From: Galdieria yellowstonensis
Taxonomy: Eukaryota; Rhodophyta; Bangiophyceae; Galdieriales; Galdieriaceae
Assembly: GCA_026122205.1 (NCBI GenBank)
Contig: JANCYU010000034.1
Location: 12,501-76,500 of the forward strand
Direction of reading: 5' to 3'
Length of the DNA stretch: 64,000 nt
The notes under the pieces are model-generated. The model worked only from the letters and a program-made list of their open reading frames with translations. It ran no database searches and had not been told where the DNA came from. Below, piece after piece: positions 55,521 through 64,000 of the stretch. Position numbers and translations under genes: made by a program. Numbering within the stretch: position 1 is the stretch's first letter; the number at the start of each line of letters is the position of its first letter.

Positions 55521-56535
55521 ATGTCTGCACAAATCATAGTTTATCAGGACTCAGGAGCTTGGGGTATTCCCAGTACTTGTCCAAAGTGTACGGCGCTACA
55601 GACTTTGTTACGATTTGCAGATGTCGGCTACGGTGTTTCTCCTGGTGATGCTAGTCCGTCCATGACCGAGCTGAACGAATTGCCTGTCTTACGAGTTGTT
55701 AGTGATAAGGAAGATGTGGTTGTTCCTGGTCTTGAAAGTTGTGTCGAGGCACTGACTTCGGTTGGTTATGATGCGTTTGGAGGTTTGACTCCCGCACAAA
55801 TGGCAGAAACCAAAGCCTTTAGTTGCTTGATTCTAGATCGACTGGATTTAGCTAGACAATATGAGTGGTACCTGGAAGATAGTAACTTTACGCGTTGTAT
55901 AACCAAAGTGCGATATCAAAACGCAAGTCTGCCTGTAAGATATGTTTTGACTAGATTGGAAAGACATGAAGTCCGAAGAAGGTTAAACGCGACAGTAAGT
56001 ATAAAATGTCTCCAATGGATTTCTTTTTGATGCCTTCTTATAGCCGTGGATTCAACGTGGACAAATGTATCAAGTTGCCAAGGAGTGTTTGGAAGTATTA
56101 TCGACTCGACTAGGAGAAAGACGAAAATATTTCTATGGAGATACTCCGCGTTTGTTGGATGCTTTAGTTTTCGGTGAAATAGTTGCACTGTTATATGCCC
56201 CTATTCCAAATGGAAGACTGAGACAAATGATTCTTGAATATTCCAATCTTTTGCGTTTTGTAGAAAATATCCGACAGACTTATTTCGCAGACGGGATGGA
56301 TGAACCTCAACATCTTCGAAAGGATGATCAACTCCACCAAACAACGAGTCCTATCAAAACAGCATATGAAGCAGCATTAGAGAGAACAAGACAACTATTT
56401 TCTTCTAAAAAAGAAACTTCGCCTATCGAGGAGGCACGTAAAGCAAGAAATAGGAATTTTATAATTGCTGCTGCAGCAAGTTTTTTGATATTTCTACTAT
56501 TAGGAAACGATGTGGAAGTGCAAGTATCTGAATAA
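55521..56535 (+). CDS. Metaxin-like outer-membrane protein (GST fold, C-terminal anchor)
   Basis: Two exons (55521-55994, 56044-56535) encode about 321 residues. The N-terminal thioredoxin-like part starts AQIIVYQDSGAWGIPSTCPK. A GST-C-like helical domain follows: AFSCLILDRLDLARQYEWYL and YGDTPRLLDALVFGEIVALL (the last being the typical metaxin/GST 'P..LDA..FG' motif), then LRFVENIRQTYF. The protein ends in a basic flank and a single hydrophobic helix (FIIAAAASFLIFLLL) with a short tail, a tail anchor. This is the metaxin/Sam37 layout, a component of the mitochondrial outer-membrane sorting and assembly machinery for beta-barrels. It is convergent with KdsA. Confidence 0.78.
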
Positions 56536-56644
56536 ATATGTAGCAGTTGTGAACAAGTTTCTGTTTCATGATAAGTAGCCATTCCTTGCAAATAAGTATA
56601 AGTCGCCGCATGTATACGTTCCAATATACAATTGACTAGGAACT

Positions 56645-57612
56645 TCATGTTTTGGTTGGTTCGATATAAGTGTCCCATTTTCCTCTGCTAACTCTCGCAA
56701 TGTCCAAAAGTTCTTGCAGCAGTGGCTTTAAAAGATAAAGTGGCCACTGCGTATTCGAATCAACTGGAGCTTTGTTCGGCTCTTCATCCACTTCTATAAA
56801 AATACCGTCTACTCCAACTGCCGCTGCCATTCTACCTGTTGTCGGTATCAAATATCTTTCGCCTCCGCTAACAACCGCACCGTCCTTGTGCGTGCAACTA
56901 CTTGGCTGCTGAAGTGCATGTGTTATATCCATAACTACGGGACAGTTGGCCTTTCGTAAACGAACCAAACTACGTGGATCTACTACAAGGTCTGAGTAGC
57001 CAAAAGAATAACCTCTCTCACAAATGATAGCGTAATGGTTGCCCGTCGCACGAACTTTCTCTACTGCAGCAAGCATCACAGTTGGGGAGGCAAACTCTCC
57101 CTTCTTCAAATGCACTATTCTACCAGTTTGAGCAGCTGCCTGACATAAATCAGTTTGTCGACAGAGGAAGGAGGGAATCTGCAGTACATCTACAACTTCA
57201 GAAACCACTTTACACTGCCACTATAAAAGTACTTCAACACGAAGGACACTAGTCAATCAAAACTCCCACCTACAGTTTCATGAACATCTGTTAAAACGGG
57301 AAGGTTAGTATCTTCTTTTACAGTTTTCAAAATCTCTACACCGGCGTCTAAGCCAATACCACGAAACGATAAATGACTCGTCCTATTGGCTTTATCAAAA
57401 CTACTCTTAAATATACAAGGAATTTTGAGCTGTTCCGCGATCTCCCTTATATATCGGGCAGTCCTTAGCGTCTTGTCACGGTGTTCAATAACGTTGTTTC
57501 CACAAATTAAAAAAAAGGGCGAACCGTTCGTTTCTGAACAACTTCCAATAAGACGGTTCCAAAGCGTCTTACTTTCATACAGATATCGTAACGCTGTATG
57601 TTGTTGACTCAT
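56645..57612 (-). CDS. kdsA: KDO-8-phosphate synthase (KdsA)
   Basis: Two exons (57274-57612, 56645-57220) encode about 304 residues. Family blocks are: PFFLICGNNVIEHRDKTLRT, IPCIFKSSFDKANRTS with SFRG, LPVLTDVHET spliced to WQCKVVSEVVDVLQIPSFLC, RQTDLCQAAAQTG, KKGEFASPTVML, ICERGYSFGYSDLVVDPRSL, CPVVMDITHALQQP, and VGVDGIFIEVDEEPNKAPVD. The enzyme condenses phosphoenolpyruvate with arabinose-5-phosphate to make KDO-8-P, a cell-wall or LPS sugar precursor; plants use it for rhamnogalacturonan II. Its only possible ATG (57610-57612) overlaps the TGA stop of the upstream DCC1 gene on the same strand. Confidence 0.95.
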
Positions 57613-58733
57613 GGACGAACCGAAAATTTCATGCCGCCACCTAAACTATGAATCGTCTTCAATGGACGACAATGCTTTCTCAAGATATGCTCTATTTTCA
57701 TTACATCTGGAACAACAGGTAACAAATAAGGTTCAAGTTCTTCAAGAGTCCAATTACTCTTTTTTTGAAACAGCAGCTTTACACGGCTCTCTATATCTTG
57801 TGGTAGCCTTTCCTCCAACAAGGCGTGAACCAATATTTTGGAACCAACCTGTTCAATAATAGCCAAACCAGAAAGCATTTCCATGCGAGGTTGAAAAAAG
57901 TCAGGAACAATATTTTGCCATTTCGTTTCAAAAGCGTTCCATTCCAAAGGTTGGTTTTCCTCATTGCAACTTAAGACAATCTTAGCCTTGAAGCGACAGA
58001 CGGAATATTCATCCAAGGTTAGGTAATTACTATCACGTCGAGGAATACAGAAGAAATCGAGACAATGTTGCACTAATATAGGAGGATAGTCTCTACAATG
58101 TTTTATAATCTCGTTGGAAGGAGGTAGACAACGAGGCATATCCCAGTTTTGCAGGGTTCCTGTAGAAACGATTTCATCTAAAATTTGATCCAATTCGGTA
58201 CAAGTAACAATCCTCAAGCATCCTTCCTCCAAAGGAACAATATGCATTCTTTTTAGCTCCTCATTTAGCTCCAGCTTACTGATTTGGACTCTATCCAAGA
58301 TTTGCCGAAAAGTAAGGCCGATTAGATTATTGGCTAATTCGTATTCGTTAATCAAATGTCTTAAAATATCCATTCGAGGACTTGTAGGTACTAGTTCCAG
58401 GTTACCATGCAACAGTGAGATAACAGGAACAACACCAGACTGGATAACAGAAAACCCGGAAGCGGTATCAAATGGGCTTGTTTCAACTGGAAGTATACTG
58501 TTGGAGCTTTCTCTAAACACAACTTTGAAGCTTTTCTTTTCTGTGCACAAGTACGCTTCGTCTGACCTGAAACAAGTTACTTCTTCCTCCTTTGTTTTCG
58601 AACAACCAACAAAATATAGTGCAGTTTCACCATTTTCAATCATTTGCAGGAAGCTTTCTTCCAACTCGATAAGCAAAATGCCACCTGGAGAAAAGTCTTC
58701 TGAGAACATCAAGGTATGCTGTGTCTCCTCCAT
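57609..58733 (-). CDS. DSCC1: Sister-chromatid cohesion protein DCC1
   Basis: A single exon; with the start at ATG 58733 the product has 374 residues. Features shared with DCC1/DSCC1 are: GGILLIELEESFLQMIENGE, then SDEAYLCTEKKSFKVVFRES in the first third, the LRHLINEYELANN region, a winged-helix part with RQILDRVQISKLELNEELKR, and the C-terminal run FQPRMEMLSGLAIIEQVG, SNWTLEELEPYLLPV and GGGMKFSVRP. DCC1 with CTF8 and CTF18 forms the alternative PCNA loader used in cohesion. An in-frame ATG lies upstream at 58818-58820 and would add 29 residues. I prefer 58733 because the added part is unlike the family and the E2F-like site falls in it. Its TGA overlaps the kdsA ATG. Confidence 0.85.
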   Translation of the reverse strand: MEETQHTLMFSEDFSPGGILLIELEESFLQMIENGETALYFVGCSKTKEEEVTCFRSDEAYLCTEKKSFKVVFRESSNSILPVETSPFDTASGFSVIQSGVVPVISLLHGNLELVPTSPRMDILRHLINEYELANNLIGLTFRQILDRVQISKLELNEELKRMHIVPLEEGCLRIVTCTELDQILDEIVSTGTLQNWDMPRCLPPSNEIIKHCRDYPPILVQHCLDFFCIPRRDSNYLTLDEYSVCRFKAKIVLSCNEENQPLEWNAFETKWQNIVPDFFQPRMEMLSGLAIIEQVGSKILVHALLEERLPQDIESRVKLLFQKKSNWTLEELEPYLLPVVPDVMKIEHILRKHCRPLKTIHSLGGGMKFSVRP

Positions 58734-58754
58734 GTGCAGAAAGTTTGAATTTGG

Positions 58755-58765
58755 TTTTTTGGCGC
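58755..58765 (+). promoter_or_regulatory. E2F-like site (TTTTTTGGCGC) between DCC1 and the sugar porter
   Basis: A TTTTTTGGCGC match to the E2F consensus lies 22 nt upstream of the preferred DCC1 ATG. DCC1 is a replication and cohesion gene. This is the second such site next to a replication gene in the window (the other is at RPA2). It is inferred from motif and context. Confidence 0.5.
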
Positions 58766-58842
58766 AATAATTTGGGCCCAAATTGTCAGAAGAAGAGCGT
58801 CCAAGAGACAAAGTTGGCATTGTTGCGATTTGGTTGGATCTG

Positions 58843-60514
58843 ATGGCGCAGACTGTGACTGAACAAGTGGAGATTCAACCGTCCCTTGAGTCTTCTCCTC
58901 TAGACTATGAAGAAAGAATTCAGCAGCTGGACTTTCAAGTAAACGAAACAAAGAACATATTTTTATTGTCCTTGCTTCCCAAACCTCAGTATGTGCTGTA
59001 CTTTTTGGGCGTGCTTATTTGCCTTGGAGGTTTCATATATGGTTTGAATGTCAGTCTCATAAGTGGAGCTTTATTGTTTCTGAAAACGGATATGCAACTT
59101 GATACTCCTCAAGAATCCCTCGTTTCTAGTGGCATGTCTTTGGGTGGTATTGGTGGTGCAATAGTGTATGTACCATTTACTCTTTTCTGTCGGCCAATAT
59201 CGAATGATCTACTTGGGTTTTAGGGCTATTCCTTTCAATGAGTACTTTGGTAGGAAGTATAGCATACTGATTGCTTGCTTATTTTACACTGTGGGGGCCA
59301 TATTGGAAGCTGCGTCACATAGCTATGGACAAATGGTTGCCGGTAGAGTTGTTCTTGGTATGGGAGTTGCTTTAGGGACTATGACTATTCCCATTTATGC
59401 CTCAGAGTGTTTTCCAAAGAATAAGAGAGGTGCTATAGTCTCGCTGTATACAGTCATGATCATGTTTGGAATATTGTCAGGATATATAGTGAGTGCTATA
59501 TTTATTCATGTGGCGGGAACTTGGCGATTTATTCTTGGTTCTTCGTTGGTGTTTTCCTCGTTTTTAATGATGGGAGTTTTATTCATTCCAGAGAGTCCTC
59601 GATGGTTAATGCGAAAGGGTCAGATATCAAAGGCTTACATAGTTTGGAAAGGTCTGCGTGGTATGGATAAGAGTGAAGAACGAGAAGAATTTTTTATCAT
59701 GGAAAAAGTATGTCAGAGTGAGAAGCAAGTTTCCAGTGGACGATGGATATTGTTGGATTTGTATCGAATTCCTTACTGTCGTAAAGCTTGCATTCATGGA
59801 GTCTTATTGATGTTCTTTCAACAGTTTTCCGGTACCAATTCTATCCTTTACTTTCTTGGAAGTATGTATAGAAAAGCTGGACTTTCTATACATGATTCCA
59901 TCTATATAAGTATGATTGGAGGTGGAAGTCTGTTTCTTTCTTCTATTCCAGCTATCTATTTGGTCGATAGTTATGGCAGAAGACCACTTTTGTTGATTCT
60001 CACCCCTGGAATCATCGTTGGATTGATGTTCATAGGTTTTGCCTTTCTTAGTCACAGTACGGACTCTCTAGTTGCAGTCTATACCATCGGAGTCGTTCTG
60101 TTTTACATATTTTGGGGTTCTTCTTTAGGTCCAGTTCCGTTTGTAATGAATGCAGAGCTTTATCCCAATTATTTGAGAACTTATGGAATGAGTTTGGGAA
60201 TTCTTTCCAATTTCCTGGGCAATTGGATAACTTCCTATGCGTTTTTAGAGATGACTCGAGCAATGACCAAAACTGGAACCTTTGTGGGTTTTTATGGTGG
60301 AATTACGGCACTTGGATGGTTTTATTTCCTCTTTATGATTCCTGAGACCAAGAACTTGTCTTTGGAAGAAATTAAAGGTATTCTTGATCGTCCCTGGAAG
60401 GATATCGTGTATCAAAATTTACATCAAGGAATTGGCATGAGGTTGCATCATATGATATCCTGTTTAGGAAAACCATCCACAAGTCAGCAATCATCTCATC
60501 ATGTATCTATGTAA
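58843..60514 (+). CDS. Sugar porter family transporter (MFS)
   Basis: Two exons (58843-59165, 59224-60514, with a 58 nt intron) encode about 537 residues with twelve predicted membrane helices. Sugar porter motifs are: the helix 1 segment GGFIYGLNVSLISG; YFGRKYSILIAC, the loop 2-3 'GRR/GRK' motif; MVAGRVVLGMGVA; IPIYASECFPKNKRGAIVSL; PESPRWLMRKG; QQFSGTNSILYF; VDSYGRRPLLL; and the final PETKNLSLEEI. These are the hallmarks of hexose/polyol porters. Galdieria takes up many sugars and polyols, so a plasma-membrane proton symporter is likely; the substrate is open. An upstream in-frame extension has no ATG. Confidence 0.95.
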
Positions 60515-60786
60515 ATAAAATATCTTTCTCAGCTCACCTTGTTTCTTAAGAACCAATAAGAATGAGAGTCCCTCAAGTCGCAACGTTGCTGTCCATCATT
60601 TGGGAGAGCATATCTCTTCGTGCCACGTGGTGAGCAGAGACGATCGAGCCTTGGTTGGATTCCACGTGGCAAGCAAAAGCAGAAATGCTCGAGACGTTTC
60701 TAAGAGAGAACGATCAGCAAAGTTTTCTTCACCGGTTGGTTGGGTATTGGAGAGAGATTGCTTGTTGAAAGAGGCAAGTTTGAAGT

Positions 60787-61228
60787 ATGGAACATGTATC
60801 GCGGCGGACTTCACGATGTTCTTTGGACTTGAGTACTTTAGAGGAGTCACAAAAGGAGAACCTAAATGGCAAAGAGATAGACTGTATTCTAACACCTGAA
60901 AAAAGAACCATGCCACCTTCCATATCCACGAAAGAAATAGAAAATGTTCTCAACCTTTTCCTTTCTTATGATCAAGATAAAGATGGTAAAATCACTATCA
61001 AGCAGCTTAAGGAATTATTATCGTCGCTTTTTACTCAAGAAGAATTGGAAGATTTATTTCTTCAACTTTCTGTAGATAGTTTGTATGATAATGGTATTAT
61101 AGACTGGATTGGTAAGCAACTTGAAGCGCGGTCGATTCGTCGCTAACTTTGGAATTTTTGTAGAATTTCTTTTGGGTTATGGTCAACTCGTCGCTCGGAA
61201 GCGTTCTTGTTGTTCACCACACGACTAA
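60787..61228 (+). CDS. Small EF-hand calcium-binding protein
   Basis: Two exons (60787-61111, 61164-61228, with a 52 nt intron). The first EF-hand loop is DQDKDGKITIKQL, with all calcium ligands. The second, completed by splicing, is SVDSLYDNGIIDWIEFL: it has Asp, Asn-Gly and the final Glu but is irregular. So one good and one weak site form a calmodulin/CDPK-type pair. The N-terminal 55 residues are basic and Ser-rich, without a clear fold. The protein ends in a basic tail with paired cysteines (KRSCCSPHD). It probably acts as a calcium sensor. The start is the first ATG in frame. Confidence 0.75.
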
Positions 61229-61437
61229 CTGGAATAAATTTCTGTTTTCTTTCACCTATATTACATCTCCAACTCATATGCCTTTCTTACGGTCGAGCAG
61301 CAACAGCCTAACATAGGCCCTTTATAACTTTGTTGCTTGTTCTTATCCCGAAAGGCTATAATATATTCACGCACGGATACTGACCTTTACTGAATGAATG
61401 AAGGGAAGTAAACGGATGATCCTGTGCGCACAGAGAC

Positions 61438-64000
61438 TCAAGAGAATACACAACGTCCTAAAAACTCGACAACAGTATTGAAGCCGTCCTTGCTATTGGA
61501 TATAAAGCGGAAAAAGTCTTCCGGTTCTCGTTTTCGGTCTTCAAAAGCTGTCTTCATGGATACAATTCCGTCAAACTCTCTTTCACAAAGAGGACAACTG
61601 AGAGAAGCCGTGTCTACTCTCAATTCAGAACTCTGAGTATGAGAATAAATATTACTTCCCAGCGTAGTGGAGACACTTTTCGTGTTCGATTGCACGTCCA
61701 CCAGACAGTCTATATGGTAAGAGTGCCCACATAAAAAGTGAACCAACGGCACAGTTAGTTCCACACCGCATTTGCTACAACGGTCGTTCTGAATAATCAA
61801 AACTGAACCGCTCAACTTGTTTCTTTCCTCCTTCAAAGTATGAATTTGAGTCTCCAAAGTATTCATAGTAGCCTCTTCTTCTTCCAGTTGATATCTCAAG
61901 GCGCTCAATGTTCTTTCCATGTAACTTTGAATGATAGGAAGAGGTATCTTTCCATCAGAACATTCCATGAGCGTTTGTACAATACCCAAAGGAGTCATAA
62001 TACCGGAACGATCTATAGCATCAATAGCTTCCTGAAGAATAGCTGAAACTCGTTGTCTTTCTTGAGCAACATTATTCTTATACAACGAAGCAAAGAACTG
62101 CAGTAATTGTATCCATAGATTTGGTTCCCGAATACCGTGTCGACGACAAACTCTCAACAAAGATGCGGCATCTTCCTTCAATAAGAGAAGCTGACCAAGA
62201 TCGGAATATTTCTTCGTTCTTTCATACAAATATTCCATACAAGGAAAATGTCCATACAATTCCGCCAGAGATAAAGCTTCGAGGTCTTCAATACCAACAC
62301 GGGAACTCTGTAACAAGTGCAATGCATTATTCATGATCTTATGATTGCTACAAGACGAGGGTACTCTTTCTATAAGCATTGCACTATCGTACAAGGTAGA
62401 GAGAAATGGTCGTCTTTGAGCTGCTACTTGCTCTATTTGTATGTGTTCCGGAAGTTTCACGGAATCCGTAAATAAAAGTGCTTCGAACCATATACGACGA
62501 ACTGCCTTTACATCCCAAAACAAAAGCGCATTGTCCACTTCGGAATGGAATATCATTTCAAGCAACTTGATCAAACCTCTCGGATTGTCGATATATAAAT
62601 GACATATCGTTCGAATGAACTTTTCCCAATATTGTTGACTGGAAGTTGAATCTGCAAACAAACGACAAGTCCAGTTACTCAACCATTTCATAAATTCAGG
62701 CGAAGAACAATGAAAGAATTTTCTTGCATAAGATTCCAATGCTTCTAATACTTTGGTAGGTTCCAAACCAGACAACTGTTCAAATACATCGGAAAGATTG
62801 GCTTGGTTTCTTTCCAAACTTTGTTCAAAGAAAATATCGTATATCTCAAAAGACCAAGCAAATTCTTGCGCTAGACTTGTAAAACCCGCATCAATACACA
62901 ACTCACACAACTCTCTCGCATCCATTTTAGATAACGAATGTTGTATTACATCGTTTCGAAGTTTCTTTTCAACCAGAACTGCATCCTGAGATAAACAATT
63001 GTTTCCATTTTCCAATCTTTCATATTTATAACATGTTAGTAATACTCGAGTATACGGAAGACTTGCATCTCCATGTAAATGTAAGGCTTCCAAATATCGA
63101 ATCAGAGCTTTTTTGGTACAAGGTTGATCGCACAATAACTTGACAACTTTGGATGCTGGAATGCCATAGTGTATGCCTTCCACGAACTGATTAGAGGCCG
63201 ATTCAAAGTCACCTCTTCCTAAAAGATAACAACCAAACTCCAAAAGAACTTGATACATGAGTTGTCGACAAGACTCTGAAGGAAACTGGAGGGCACAATT
63301 TCTAGCCAAAGTAACCGCTGCTTCATAAAACCTCTTTTGTTCAAGCAAGGCGACTCTCTCTTTCACCGAATTCTCTCTCAAGACATAACAAGAACCATCA
63401 ATACATATTAATAAAAAATAAATTTCTCGTCTTTTCACATAATCCGTCTTTACTATTTCTTGCGGAAACCAAACGGAACATAAACAAGCCAATCTTATAC
63501 AAGGCGCCTTTTCTCGAAATGCAGTGAGCTTATGTTTCATATCATAAACGATCCATTCTCCATCTTCCATTTCATTGCACACCTAACAATCTTATCTTCA
63601 TAGCGTTCCATCATACAACAAGGACGAATTACTTACCACTATGTAATCACCTCTGCAACCAACTTGTGAGTGAAGACAAGGAAATGCTATGCAAGGACCA
63701 CGACCTTCTGAATGAAAAAAGTATATGCCTTCATCTCGAGCAACAAATAATTCTTCCAAGTTATTTTCCATACGAGACATCATAGAGCAACGCATAGGTT
63801 CAGCTCCTTTTCTATCTAATAATTCTCTACGATAGGAAGAAAGAGAATCGACCTTGATAACTGCAACGGAAGAAGATGTGGTAAGAAATATTCTCATTTC
63901 AAAACTATTCGGTGTCCACGAAGAACTTGAAGACTCAAAACACAAAAAAGTAACTCCACCAGGTCCTGTAGTCTCTCCAGCACCAGGTAGAATTCGAAGT
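61438..64000 (-). CDS. VPS11: VPS11 (HOPS/CORVET core subunit with RING), 5' part beyond the right edge
   Basis: Minus strand; an intron at 63583-63636 separates the main exon from an upstream one that runs off position 64000. The upstream part is the end of an N-terminal beta-propeller (GIYFFHSEGRGPCIAF, then VGCRGDYIV). The middle is alpha-solenoid: FYEAAVTLARNCALQF, QPCTKKALIRYLEALHLHG, and LYGHFPCMEYLYERTKKYSD. A coiled coil (LEEEEATMNTLETQIHTLKE) precedes the RING-H2 domain: CSKCGVELTVPLVHFLCGHS with YHIDC, then CPLCERE. This order is VPS11/Pep5, which tethers endosomal and vacuolar membranes. About 830 codons are visible; the N-terminus is missing. Confidence 0.92.

Noticed and set aside
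58734..58820. Upstream ATG of DCC1 (58818-58820)
   Set aside because: The 29 added residues do not resemble DCC1 and would leave 22 nt to the transporter ATG; not excluded.

Overview
The window reads as nuclear DNA of a unicellular red alga, most likely Galdieria (Cyanidiophyceae, G. sulphuraria-like). The evidence is eukaryotic rDNA with ITS1 and ITS2, almost every gene cut by 45-65 nt GT-AG introns, very short gaps between genes, plastid-type genes (CP12, a plastid type I DnaJ, ArgC, KdsA, RUS/DUF647), and sugar-use genes that suit a heterotrophic acidophile (two secreted GH15 glucoamylase-like proteins, a sugar porter, polyol/inositol-type dehydrogenases). The species is inferred; no database was searched.

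Layout. 1-4095: one rDNA unit on the minus strand (28S running off the left edge, ITS2, 5.8S, ITS1, complete 18S). 4096-14949: about 10.9 kb with no gene I can support, containing two diverged copies of an approximately 900 bp repeat. 14950-17030: a decayed P-loop ATPase resembling the RHS/Crinkler type. From 17666 to the right edge the sequence is ultra-compact, with about 37 genes. In order: Bud20/ZNF593-like, MYND protein, alpha/beta hydrolase fold, CP12, DnaJ, AT-hook ORF, small membrane protein, RUS, MED31, eS30, eIF2B-delta, a head-to-head GH15 pair, SDR, START-like protein, SelD (selenoprotein), RuvC-like nuclease, REX1B-like, Gfo/Idh/MocA dehydrogenase, homocysteine methyltransferase, unknown, uL30 (RPL7), GST, RPA2, NDUFAF3-like, ArgC, WD40 protein, GCP3, PP6 SAPS subunit, metaxin-like, KdsA, DCC1, sugar porter, EF-hand protein, and VPS11 (cut by the right edge).

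Several genes have exons so short that simple ORF finding misses them: CP12, MED31, eS30 and the NDUFAF3-like gene were assembled by hand across splice sites. The genes are mostly unrelated housekeeping functions, not a pathway cluster. What unites them is packing. Divergent start codons lie 14, 30, 32 and 56 nt apart. Two same-strand pairs overlap: DCC1 stop/KdsA start as ATGA, and RuvC-like/REX1B-like by 38 nt.

The strongest single observation is selenophosphate synthetase. Its usual reading frame begins after an in-frame TGA at 35380 in the SPS2 context KG-U-GCKVPQ. A form-2 SECIS element can be folded by hand in the 3' UTR at 36523-36585, with the tandem G.A quartet and a 5'-side AA bulge. 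This alga therefore very probably inserts selenocysteine.
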